Assembly: GCA_028829895.1 (NCBI GenBank)
Contig: CM054178.1
Location: forward strand, 21,298,006 to 21,362,005
Source of the DNA: Sinotaia quadrata
Taxonomy: Eukaryota; Mollusca; Gastropoda; Architaenioglossa; Viviparidae
Length of the DNA stretch: 64,000 bases
Direction: 5' to 3'
The position numbers and the translations under genes were made by a program. Below, one piece after another: positions 13,901-25,600 of the stretch. Numbering within the stretch: the first letter of the stretch is position 1; each line of letters begins with the position of its first letter. Below the pieces are notes generated by a model. It saw only the letters and a list, made by a program, of their open reading frames with translations, was not told the origin of the DNA and did no database searches.

Positions 13901-14606
13901 GACTTTCTTATGCATATTGATAATCTTATGTTGGAGAAGAAAATGGGTGGAGGGGGGGGGGGCTTGCTAAATATAGATTGAAAGTTTTCTACCTACAGAA
14001 AGATTATGTGACTGTATATGTTGTTTATGTTATGGACGAGAGAAAATGTTTACAGTACCTGCTCATCTGCCAAGTGATAGACGAATGGTGTCTGTTGGAG
14101 GAACATTAATAAAATAAATTAAGATTCTCATCACTTGTAATTGGTTATGAAAGATTAATTAATAATTAATAATCATTTTCATTAAGTGGCGTTCCCGTCA
14201 CAGATGGATTTATACAGTACTAATTAAATATGACTCATTTCTTTCTCAAGTGCCAAAAGCTATTAAAAGTTCAGTTTTTTTTTTTTTTGGTTTGTTTTTA
14301 ATTCAGGCAAATGTCGGGTATGACAGGTGATGTACGTTTATTGGGTCAAGCAATTATATGTAAATATTATTATACGCCATTATCTGTCACCCATCTGCAC
14401 CCAGTGACCCCACCATGTCCAGAGTCTACATGCATTCACCCACAGTCACCCATTTACCTTCACAAAAGGCCTTCTAATCATGGTTTTCTCCGAGCTGTAG
14501 GGGAAACTACCTTTTCTTCTAGCTTCTGGTATGTGTAATGGTCAATAGCAGCAAAAGGTATTTTTATAAAATCGATACACCCATGCATCCCTTTTTAAAA
14601 TATAAC
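10913..14606. other. Intergenic, no gene recognised
   Basis: Mostly unique AT-rich sequence. A word AAAGGACATTTCACCT occurs twice, at about 12307 and 12435, and a short CAAGTTTCAACTTT repeat lies at about 13370-13405. Open frames of 60-90 codons, such as those at 11468-11650 and 12934-13200, show no domain I recognise. Confidence 0.4.
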
Positions 14607-14684
14607 CCTCATCCTCGAAATTCTAACCTTCATACTCGAACCTCTATCCCTCATACTCGAAATTCTAACCTTCAAACTCGAAAC
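14607..14684. repeat. Short 42-bp tandem duplication
   Basis: ACTCGAAATTCTAACCTTCA-type words at about 14611 and 14653 mark a 42-bp period, with a partial third copy. Confidence 0.7.
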
Positions 14685-16698
14685 TTATTGTTGTGTAATC
14701 TTGAGCATATCATCGAAAGTGTGGAATACATTTTCCTTATTTTCTCTTTTTCATTTTCATTTTCTTTCTTTTTTCAATCATACAAATTAGCATGTCAGGC
14801 TAAAGTCGGACTTCACTATTTCAAGGTGGATAATGCAAAAATGGCCGGTATATTTCGAGTATGCTTTAATTCATTTTCGATTTTTCTCTCAACACCTGTC
14901 ACATGACTTAGCATACACCATGCTTTTCTTTCATCTCTGACTTTGCCAACGACTTTTTCTTCCTTTATACACTTTCATGCACTATGTAATTAGTTCAACA
15001 TGCTGTTCTATCCACACAAGTTTCGAGAGCGTTCTGCATGGTTATGGTTGGCTACGTGTCACCACTGTACCCTGGGGTGACTTTGTAATAATGAATTATA
15101 TCAAATATGCGTAATTAGTTATGACACAAGACATCTACAAGTGCCATGCAGAGTATGGGTCACTGGTTATAAATGTATCTGCAACTGTAACGCTGATATA
15201 CTAGTATGCCGCCAAGTGAACTAGCTATTTGTAATTTGAATGACGTGTGTGCATTGGGTCATGCTTATTTTGGAAGTGAGTCCTGTGCATGATGGCAGAT
15301 TTACTGACTGGTGTTTGCGCTAAGTAGGTGAGCGAGTGTTTGTTGTTTAAATGGCCAATAAACGGGTAAGAGATTAATTTGCGGTGTGTGTGTGTTTTTG
15401 GAGATACAATGGGATGCGTTGTTACTGGATCGGCAGAGGAGGTCAGAATTTTTTACAAAAGACATAATAGTATTAGCTCTAAGTAATTGGCCAGATCGAA
15501 GGCGTGTCTAACAGACACACAACATGAAAATTTATATAAAATATATGGGAAAATTCCCCATCATATAACACTACGCTTCTGATCAACTTTCTCTGCAAAT
15601 TTTATCTCGTTTCCCAAAGTTACATATAAAGTAATGCCTTCAAATGTGTCAATGAGGTACCTTGATGGCCTTATAAATTTGTCATGCTTCAAGTGAAATT
15701 CGGAAGTAGCATTTCCGGATTTTCTTCTACAGCATTTCTGGCATTTACAACTCTGCAATGGCATTTCAGATTATTTATCATACAAGATCTATATAAAATT
15801 CGCCTGTGCTTTAAATATAGGGCAAAATTAATTACTACCAAACTTACCATTTATTGGAAGACCATGATAGTCCTATATAGCAGATGGCATAGTTATGGTA
15901 ATTATTGCATACCAATTATTGTAATTATTGCATATTTCTGCCGCTACTCAAGGTTTTAATTTCTAAATTGTCCTCCACACCGATGTTAACCTCGACCCGG
16001 TTGAGAAACAGCATCTCAAATTAGCATCTTAAAGTAGTAGTGTGGAAATATATCTAGGTCTAGAACGGCTACATGTACACAGAAAATCTTTAACTATTAC
16101 GTTGCATATGGATGAAGAAAAAACAAAGAAATGTGAATTATAGATACTGTTCTTCCCCATTTGCACTGACCGCTATTTACATTATTGCATTGTACTTATG
16201 TCTAAATAATTCTCCTTTAATTAGCACTACGTGGTAATATTTTCGTTAACAGAGTGGAAAAACCTGATTTCTTATTTATATCACATAAAAAAAAAATTAT
16301 GTATCACTTGTAGGCCCTTGATGTATCGTACTCATAATGGTATGGTGGTAGTTGGTGTCAATAGAATAAATAGGTTATTATTGTGACAAAGAATTACATC
16401 ATAAAACATTAATTTATGGATGTATTTCATTTAGAGGTTTACATTCGCTTGCACCATAGGTCTACTTTCGCCAATTTCACATACAGAAAGAAGTCTGAAT
16501 CTGAAAAGGAAATATTTACTGTATTTAGTGATGGGAGTGTGTGAACAAAGATCATTTATTATTTTCTTCTCGCATCAGCCTTCAAACCCCACGTGCAAAT
16601 TTGCTCCTTGTGAGGCCGATTTCTGCTAGTATTCAACTGAATTTGGGGAAGCGCTTCCGACCTGGGCCGATTTCGGGAAAGGGGCCAGGGAAAGGAGG
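14685..16698. other. Intergenic, no gene recognised
   Basis: Unique AT-rich DNA. A 67-codon open frame on the minus strand (15561-15764) has a Cys-rich start (CKCQKCCRRK) but matches nothing I recognise. Confidence 0.4.
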
Positions 16699-16741
16699 TA
16701 GTGTGTGTGTGTTTGTGTGTGCATGTGTGTGTGTGTGTGTG
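16699..16741. repeat. (GT)n microsatellite, interrupted
   Basis: A GT run broken by GTTT and GCAT. Confidence 0.93.
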
Positions 16742-16847
16742 AGGTAGTGGTGGCTGATGGCTAATTCGACTTGCTTTGTAGTTTTCTTAAACATATCTGT
16801 GGCGCGCATGTCTGACCGGTAAAGGCATGCATTAGCCCTTTAGTCTG

Positions 16848-17556
16848 TGGGCTAATGTCGTAGTAGTTGGTGTAGCTGTTGTCAAAGTCATAGTACAAGG
16901 TGTTGGAGGGGAGAGAGTGGGTGGGGGTATCTTACAGAGCCCAGGCTAGTAGCACATCAAGTCAGTACCTAGTACATACATATACCTGGGATGCCATGTC
17001 CTCCTTAATGATGTCTTCGTACTCCACGGTGTCGACCTGTACTGGTGGCCAATACAGATGGTCGAGCATCAGCTAAATCAAATCAGCAATGGTGTTGTTA
17101 AAAAAAAAAAAGTCCCCACTGAAGATACTGATGTCTTCTGTACTGTCGTTGCTGGTGGTGTTGCTTTTCATTTTTGTTTACCGTTTGTGGTTCTTTATTC
17201 TCTGATTGTTTCTGGTCTCTTCGGTGTAGTTGATGCGGTTGTTGTGGCTACTGTTGTTGACGCTGTTGTTTCTGTTGTTTTCGAACTGGTGGTGGTGGTC
17301 GTTGTCTTTCTTTTCCCTTTGCTTGGTTGTTGTTGGATGAACTTCTGCTGTTAAGTCTGCCTCAGAAAGGGAAAGGGGGAGGATCAAGATGGATGAATTT
17401 GTAGGGAGGACAGAGGGTTGAACATCCAAGGCTTGTGTACGCACTAAGTACATACTTGGTATGCTACTAGTCTGGGCTCTGTAAGATACACCCACTCATC
17501 CTCTCCCTCCTAACATCGGGAACAACAAACATCAACAGCACCAACCTCCATGGCAT
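16848..17556. mobile_element. Foldback or MITE-like element with long inverted repeats
   Basis: The block at about 16848-17003 recurs as an imperfect inverted copy at about 17395-17556. Matching words include GTATCTTACAGAGCCCAG and CTAGTAGCA, which appear reverse-complemented near 17462-17490, and outer GCTAATG words in both arms. Arms of roughly 150 bp enclose about 390 bp that include a GTTGTTG-rich tract. No transposase is present and I could not fix a target-site duplication, so the exact ends are uncertain. Confidence 0.6.
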
Positions 17557-17787
17557 TAGCTCTCGGCCTACCGGACACGTATTAGTGTCTGTAATCGGAT
17601 ATTTGACGATTTCATTACCATGCCGTTATTTCCTTTTCAGCAGCTTATAATTATTATGCTATCTAATAGTAACTACGTCAAATCAAATCATATGTATGGC
17701 ATTGGCCTTTAAAAGAATTGTTAATTCTTCATGATAGTGGCGTAGCAATGGATTGTGCAATGCACAAGGGCTCCGGCGGTTAGGATC

Positions 17788-17938
17788 AGGGCCGTCTTAA
17801 CAGCATTATAGGCCCTAGTGCCAAGCAGGGAAGTGGAGCCCTGAGTGCCAACAAAATCATTAAAACAAAAACAAAAACACATAAAGCCCGTGAGGCCCCG
17901 GACAATTGCTCGGCGTGCCTATAGGTTAAGACGACACT
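17788..17938. mobile_element. Possible small MITE with inverted termini
   Basis: GCCGTCTTAAC near 17791 pairs with GTTAAGACGAC near 17925, and TATAGG words adjoin both ends. The interior is GC-richer than the flanks. The pairing is imperfect and the target duplication is unclear. Confidence 0.35.
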
Positions 17939-18213
17939 TGTGTTTGTGTATGTGTGGTGGGGTAGCAGTAAGCGGAGTAAATTTTTTTTTTTTTACTTTC
18001 AGAATGTAATCGAAGGCGCCCACCACCAAAGCACAAGGGCCCTAATAAAAAAAAAAAAAGCCAGCTACTGCTTCGTAGATAACCGAACGCGCACACACAC
18101 ACAATAATACTGCAATATATACTAGCGGTACATATACAACTGTCATACCCAAATATCTCAGAGGCAATAGTAAACGACAGTCTCAACAAAAAACTCCGAG
18201 TTGTCTCCCTTCG

Positions 18214-18214
<1 letters not shown>

Positions 18215-18247
<33 letters not shown>
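18215..18247. repeat. (CA)n microsatellite
   Basis: About 16 CA units. Confidence 0.97.
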
Positions 18248-18250
<3 letters not shown>

Positions 18251-18545
18251 CAATAACTTTGAACAATTGTTTGTTAATATGACTGAGAGATTTATAATAT
18301 TTTATTGTAGATTATGGCTAATTAATATAATTTGGTTGTTGCTATTATAAGTTTACTGTATGTAGTAGGCCTACCTTCTAAATAACCATCCAAACTGTAT
18401 AAGAGAGATGAATTTTATGATCGTTCTCATATATTTTGCAATGCATTATCTTTTAATAGGGTTTGATGTAAATAAATTATTAATAAATACAGTTAAGCTC
18501 TTTACAATTGTTTTGAACGACATTCTGCGGAACTATATTTCACAG

Positions 18546-18720
18546 TAGTGCAATGACTACGTTGTCACTTGACCCATATAGCTGCGGATGAATACGAACA
18601 GTCTTTCGATCAGAAAGGCAAACAAGGAAAAAGTGATGATCTGAAATTGACGAGTGACAGCTTAAGTCAAACTCTTCAAACACAATTTACAGACACTCCA
18701 GTTCCTACACCAAAGTGTAA
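18546..18720 (+). other. Possible exon of unknown function upstream of NRF1
   Basis: A TTTCACAG acceptor-like word ends at 18545 and a GTAAGTCC donor-like word starts at 18721. Between them a frame open from 18569 reads as a hydrophilic segment rich in D, K, S, Q and T. The first ATG (18552) is in another frame and stops after 12 codons. It could be an untranslated exon, a short upstream ORF exon, or chance. I do not recognise the peptide. Confidence 0.2.
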
Positions 18721-18739
18721 AGTAAGTCCTAAAATTTTC

Positions 18740-19080
18740 GATCATGAAAAGAAGACTGCGCAGTCGCAGTGAAACGTTATGGAATGTCGGTCAAATTTGG
18801 TGGCGCGCTCCTTGCCGACAGAAATCGATCCGTTTTGGGATCAACGTTCGCCATTTTGAGATTCCATGCTTTTGTGTAGTTTGTTTGACGATATAATTCA
18901 TCTGAATTGTTCGGTAAGTTTTGCTCCTATTAAAACTGGTAGTGTTTCGGGTATAAATTCCAGAGCACTAATCACACAAGATCTCTCAACGACGCCTCAA
19001 ATATTGGTGTGCATCGCGCAACCGCGCAGCGCAGTCGCACTCCATCATGTCCTTCGTTTCTGCCTTGCGCAGTGAGAACT
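18740..19080 (+). promoter_or_regulatory. NRF1: Candidate NRF1 promoter with GCGCA half-site cluster
   Basis: A locally GC- and CpG-richer patch in AT-rich surroundings, 3.4 kb upstream of the first NRF1 coding exon. Five GCGCA words, the half-site of the NRF1 consensus YGCGCAYGCGCR, lie at 18758, 19016, 19024, 19029 and 19067. The longer word GCGCAGTCGCA occurs twice (18758 and 19029). CGCCATTTTGAG at 18849 carries a YY1-type core. A strong splice donor follows at 18914. Promoter status and autoregulation are inferred from composition and motifs; no transcript start was observed. Confidence 0.45.
18780..18913 (+). other. NRF1: Candidate untranslated first exon of NRF1
   Basis: TTCG followed by GTAAGT at 18914 is a near-ideal donor just downstream of the GCGCA and YY1 motifs. 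NRF1 genes commonly start with a non-coding exon, and the first coding exon at 22468 has its own acceptor and therefore needs an upstream exon. The 5' boundary given is a guess. Confidence 0.35.
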
Positions 19081-22000
19081 TGACAAAAGAGATGCAGACG
19101 ACAGGTTTTTGTTCTTTTGGGGAAGTAGGCAGATGCCGAAATATTTTTTATGGGATATACAAGCCAAGACAAGTATCTGCATTTTCATTAACAAACATGG
19201 CACCGATTTCATGCGAAGCTAGGGTACATATAACTCAACCTGAAGTCTAACGTAGATTTTACGTAGTACCATTACGCCCATAACCGTGTGTGTTTGTCGA
19301 TGTTGGTACATGTACTAAGATTAATAACGGTAAACATGCATGCACTTCACATAACTGTTCATAACTAAAGTTGATTAGTAAAAGTTTTGTATTTTGGGGG
19401 TCGCATTGATAAATAAATATATTAATTGTAAATGCGATTATTCTTTCACTCGTGAGTTGTATTTTATAAATCATTTGCATTCAAAGAAAGATTTTTTTTT
19501 TTAAATCATGGGCATGATTAAACTCATTCAATATAATTTACAGTATTACATGTATAAGGACAAGACCACAATCTACATTTCTTTATAACTAAGCATATTT
19601 TAAAACTTATAGTTATACTTAGTTATACACTTGCAAGATTCCTGCATTAATTGTATTTAGTTGTGAACTAATACTGTAATACTAATAGCTTTAAGTTTAA
19701 TACATAAAATGATAAATCAATATTGATTTTAATTCTTTGTGAGTGGTTGCAGCATGATAAAGCTGTGTTATCAATATTAAGTAATACAAGTGTAGTGATC
19801 TACTTTATCTTTTCCGTTTTTATATTTATAATTATATGGTGTTATTCTGTTAAGCTTTGGTTCATTCTACAATATTATTTTAATTTATTTTCACCAGCAT
19901 TGACAGTAATATTACTGTTCTTGATGGGTAGATTTCAGTTTGCAAATGGTTGTTTTGATCATATTATAAATATTCATGTATTAGTTCAAAAGCATATTTC
20001 ATGCTGCTACTACTAGTAGTAGTACTACTCAGAAGCAACAAGTTCTAAACATTCCAGCTTGTAGTAGTGCACTATTATGAATCATCATATAATATAAATG
20101 TTTTAAATGTTTTGGTTTTGTTTGTTGGTTTTTTCTTCTTTTTTTTTAAAGGGGTGGGTGGGTAGTGTAATTTGCAAGCTAGTCCAGTTACTGTACTGCA
20201 TGTCTGTCATTATTATAATTAAGTCACTCATATTTGATAAAGACAAGTGTATCGTTAAGTCTCATGAAATGTACATGGATATTATTATTATTAATTAACC
20301 ATTAGAGCTGAATTTATTAAATAACCATTATAGCTTTAGTCAATATATGCCAAAAATAAATTTACAACTAAACAGGGAAACTAACAACACAAACTAAGTG
20401 ACTATTAAGTCATGATTATTTTATTTTGCACTTGATGTAAATGGAAATTCCTTTTGTATTGTTGACTACACACTCTTCTGTGAATCACCACTTAATACAA
20501 AAACATTGATTTCATTTTAGCTATAAAAGAATGCACTTTGATCTACAGTTTACAAGTCACAAACAGTTTTAAATATTTAAAAGACAGCCCCAAGTACATT
20601 TAAATTTTTTTGTTTTAAACTTCAAAACTGTTTTAAGATTCATAGTTTATATTAATAAATAACTTAATAAGGTAAAAGCTGTAATAAAATTACATTGTTA
20701 TAAATTCACACAGTTCATTTGCCTTCACTAGTTAGATAAGATTTTGATGCATTTAAAGTATAGAGTACAATTCCCAAGTGGCTACATATTTTATTTGAAT
20801 GTACAGTGAATTTCCTAAACATTAAATTGGTTAATTTATAAGCATATATTAAAGTATTGACAAACATATTGTATAACTTATAAGCATAATGATTCAGAAA
20901 TCATATCATATACATAAGCATTAATAAATTAGTCATTCATTTAGATTTACACTTTTAAACAAATATAACTAAATTAGTAAATAATACCAGTATCAAGATA
21001 GAAACTAAGAAAGACATTTGGTTTAAGGTACCCTAACAAAAGTAACATTTTAAATTTCAAGAAATTATTTAATTAATAATAATAAACCTGCAATATTAAA
21101 ATATATATTTGAAAATCAACTTTATATCTTATGGTATGTTTACAGTACTGGTAGTGGTACTTTCTTAATTTGAAAAAATTATAGATATTTTTTAAAAAGT
21201 CACTGAAGAAAGGAAGAAAGAAAATGACAACTTTAAAAAACTATTACTATTCATATATATATATATATATAATATTATAAACTATTGAAATCATAAAGAT
21301 ATATGTAAATTGTAATGTATAACTATCTGTGCAGGCACTTACTCATTTGTAACCTCTTGTCATTAGAAGAGCTTTATATTTCATTTTTGCATTTTAATAA
21401 TTTACACACATTTTAGTTGTAACTTTGAGAATTTCTTATAAACACTAAAAGTTAAAAACCCAACAAATTGCATTAATTTGGATCAAAATATTTTAATTGC
21501 AAAAAATGTGGGGTGTTCAGCAGGATTACACAAATTTGCCAGTCACATTTTAAGTCTCATAAAAAGCACCAATGGTTGGTATGCTATTATTTCATTATCC
21601 CATAATGTTTTAAACACAGCAGTAATAATATTAATTTAATTTATTAAAATTAAATCAGGATAACAAAATTACCTTATATATAAGCATGCAATGACAATGG
21701 AAAAATTTGAGCAAATGCCAAAACAAAGAACTATTTTCAGGATTGTTTAATATTGAAGTACATGTATATATTTTCATTGTGCATATATTCATTACTTCCG
21801 ATTTTGTTAAAATTGAGGGAATTGTAAAATCAACTAGTAAAAAGAATAGTAGTAGTAATCATTATACAGGGTATAAAATCATTCTGGTTGCATGGCTCAA
21901 TAATTTAGATTTAATAAATTAATTGGTTGTAAAATGCTGTCTGTTGTGGTCTGATTCTTGCCATATACATTTGGCTTCTACTAGTTCTAGCAAAATCAAG

Positions 22001-22467
22001 AATTGAGAATTGGTTAAGTTTGATGCTGTTCAGTCTTGAGTTTCCAGTCACTTCAAAATGGCTTTTGGTGTGTTTTACTGTCTCAGACCCTTATAAAAGT
22101 TATAGCAGGGAGTTGAGTGTCATTATTGTCAGTAGCATTGCTGGATATGAGCTCTTCCTTCCTGTTGTAAAGGCACATGCAAGTTTTGTTAACTGAGATG
22201 CGGTCATATATGGATGAGATGTCATCTCTGAAAACTATTGAGGACATCGTAATGACTGGAGAGCCAGCTTATGGTTGTATTATATCTGAATTAATGTTCT
22301 CATGGTATACATACAGGTTTTAATTGTAGTTTGGCACCGTTGTGTCATAAAAGCATGTTTTATTTATTAATGTGCACCTTCCTTGTACTTACAGTATTAA
22401 AATTTAAATATGTACTATGAATATTTTAAAATTTAATTTATAATTTGTTACCTGATTTTCCTTCCAG
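18914..22467 (+). other. NRF1: Putative 5' UTR intron of NRF1
   Basis: If the donor at 18914 is used, this 3.55-kb AT-rich stretch is intron up to the acceptor CTTCCAG at 22461-22467. It holds an (AT) run at 21252-21270 and no recognised gene. Confidence 0.35.
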
Positions 22468-22679
22468 ACTGGATGTGTGGAGACTGACAAAGGTCAAAAT
22501 GAATGGAGCTGTGCACAGAGCAACTATTGGCAGCATGACAATAAATGCAGCTCATATCAATGCCAGCATGATGGATGATGATTTGAGTGATCCCAGTTCA
22601 CCAGAGAGCAGCTTTGATGCAGCAGACCTGCTACAGTCAGCATGCCAAGATGAGGTCACTGCACAGCTTGCAGCATCAG
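22468..22679 (+). CDS. NRF1: NRF1 exon with start codon (coding from 22499)
   Basis: The acceptor CTTCCAG precedes 31 bases of 5' UTR or upstream frame, then ATG at 22499. Residues 1-60 and the first base of codon 61 are encoded. The acidic segment DDDLSDPSSPESSFDAADLL corresponds to the vertebrate DEDSPSSPEDTSYDDSDIL region, a known phosphorylation-rich part, and DEVTAQLAASG is nearly identical to its vertebrate counterpart. The donor is CAG/GTATGA. Confidence 0.93.
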
Positions 22680-25600
22680 GTATGAATTACTTTGTAACAT
22701 TAAATTATATACCATTTGACACTGCTATGTTTGGTCAAACTTCACTCACATATCTATTTATTACTGTTCAAAACATTATTTTAAAGACATTATTTGATTG
22801 GTCTCTTTTTAACTTTCACTTCTGTTTCCTCCCCATTAAATGAGAAAATAGAGGAACTTGCTGATCTACAGACAGGTATATGAATTCATCACTTTACAAG
22901 GAATGATGGCAGTGAAAAAAATTGGAGTTTGATTTTATATCTTTGACAGTTACTTTCTGTCAAAATTACTCAAAATTCACAAATATAATGTACAATGTAA
23001 TCAGATTGATTAGTGATCATAAAAATAATGGTTCAGTTACATAAAGCATTCTCCAATTCAGATATAGATCAATAGCAAACATGTACAAAACATTTCTAAG
23101 TCCATTCTTTCTTTATCACTCAGTTAACATACCAAAAGCTAATGGTTGCCTTTATGACCGGATTTGAGTTATGTCAAAATCAAAGTGATTAGAATATAGA
23201 ACTTCATCAACAAATGAGTTTCAGTCTATCCCCATTGGATGAAATTATTATGAGTGTGTATGACTATGAGACTATTACAGTATTACTATTAGTCAGAAAA
23301 AGTATTCATCCACTTGGAACTGGTTTGGATTGCATCAGCAAGCTCCAGCATATTCTTTGCCTAAGTTGTTATTTTAACTTTGGTACTTACAAAAATATCA
23401 TCATGTGCGGTACCCGAAGGTCATGTCATGTTGACATTTAACATTTGACATTTAATGAATTATATAATAATTAAATTTAGAAATAAGGACAGGCAAATTT
23501 ACTCTGCCACAGTATTCTTGCTAGTGTACATGTAATAATTTACAGAGTGATTTATATATATTCAGAAAGTATTTCATTAATTTTTACTATATTAATTATC
23601 TTTGATATTTTTACTGACAATATTAAATTAGCACATTTTATGATTTATGTGTGCAAGAAAACTTTTCTAAGAGCTCACCAACGAAGTTTTCTGTTTTATT
23701 CTCTAAAAGACAATAAAGGTTGATATTCAAAACTTTGTCACATAGTACAAATCCGTCATTGAATGATTTAGATATAAAATACAATTAAAGAAAAGTTTCT
23801 TTAAAAAAAAACCAGTTAAAGTCACTTGTGCCAGTTTTAGTAGCCAACGCTTTTGCTATCCCACAGAAGTTTTCTTTACTGTCCGTAATGGCATGCTAGG
23901 GTTGTGAAATATGTTTTCTCTTTTCCCAGCGGATAGATATTTTAGATATAAAACTGTTACTGAAAGAAAATGGGCTTTATTGTTTTTACTTAATTGTTAT
24001 ATCTGAGAACAGCATATGAACATTTGAACATTTTGAAAATGTTTAATTTAATATATATCAATTATATCATTAGTAATCTTTGTATTGATCAATTTTTTGA
24101 AAATGGTTGCATAGTTGATATACTTTTAATTAATATAGGCCCAGTTGGAATTGCTGCTGCAGCTGCAATTGCCACAGGTAAAAGGAAAGGACATCCACAT
24201 CAGTTTGAGACAAATCCTTCGCGCAGGAAACGCCAGCAAACAAGATTACTTAGGTGAGTTTCCAAATTTCTGTATTATTAGTATATTTTTGCCTTGATAG
24301 TGTAACTGAGACTCATTTTATGCCCATTCGTGAGAATATGTTTTACCAAACCTTGGTTTTAGAAAAAAGTAAAATAATTAAATGACTTTAAACTAGAAAT
24401 GGCCTCATTCCTGCTTCCCATTCCTAAATTAAACTATCTGTTAAACTAAGTAGTATTTACTGCACTTGGCTTTATATATGACTTTCTCTCTGGGCAAGGT
24501 ACCACCATTTGAAATGTTTTCTTCAAAATAAGGCATTGAAATATCATGTGTTTATATTCTATAGAATTGATGTGAGAGATACATAAGATAGTTGTGTGAA
24601 TTTGTGTTTATTTATTTTATAATTATTTGTAGTACAAATTTGTTTTGAACTGAAAAATGGCACCTCTTTTTGTGACATGCATGCATGTAGCCATTTTCTT
24701 TAATTTTCATTGTTATGAATAATCCAAAAACATTTACCATATCAAGATTTTCTTAGGAGTGGTAATACATTAAGGCAACATTTAATATTCCTTTTATATG
24801 GAAACGGTCAATTTTGTGAAAAAATAATATTTTTAAAGGCACATTTTTTGTCATGCTTAGTTTTCATAAAAATCAGATTCAGATCTTTTATTGAATATTG
24901 ACATGTCATACAACATAAACGCCATGTACTTTATAAACAACCCATTACTCAAAATATTCATACTCTAATGTTTTTCAGATTTATTCATTATATTCAGCTT
25001 TAGGAAAACTAATTTGATTTTGTTTCCTTTGTAAATATAAAATAATAATGATAATATTGCGAACTACTTATATTTTTCAAAGGTGCCATATTCCAGAAAG
25101 ATAACTCTCACATCATTTTGTCTTGGTATGATGAGTTAAAAGTTATTTTTCTTATTTTATACTTAAACTTTCAGTTTGTACTTTCATTAAGATCACTTGG
25201 ATGACAACAGAAATGGCAGAAAAATTTTCAATATCATCAACATTGCAAGTCAGCTAAAATTTCTGATAATCTCAATATATTTTAATTAAATTGATTAACA
25301 TTGCAAATAGCTTACATATTTATGTAATTTGTAAATATCCATGATGTTTCATTTACATTTAAAGTTTCACATAGCTATGTGCATGTTTTAAACCTGACCT
25401 AGTAACTAAGTAAGTAAAAAAAAAAATGCGAATTGCATTCTGTTTCATGAATATAACTTAGTTTATAAGCATTGCAGTTAGGCTTATTATATATTTTTTA
25501 AAAAATAATTATATTTAAATAGATACTTTGTTTATTACTTTACATTATCTCATATTATTAATAACTTTGTCTTATGTTTAGTTAAGAAAAATAGAGCTTA

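Noticed and set aside
15561..15764. A minus-strand frame starting MPLQSCKCQKCCRRK
   Set aside because: No domain recognised and no splice or promoter context. Left as unexplained intergenic sequence.
2903..18189. Many open frames of 60-146 codons in the left third of the window
   Set aside because: They are produced by TG/CA runs and codon-sized repeats, or begin at non-ATG codons, or have no recognisable composition or splice context.
22445..22843. Reading the first NRF1 exon as a single uninterrupted ORF to 22843
   Set aside because: The match to NRF1 stops at the CAG/GTATGA donor at 22679 and resumes in phase at 24139, so the rest is intron.
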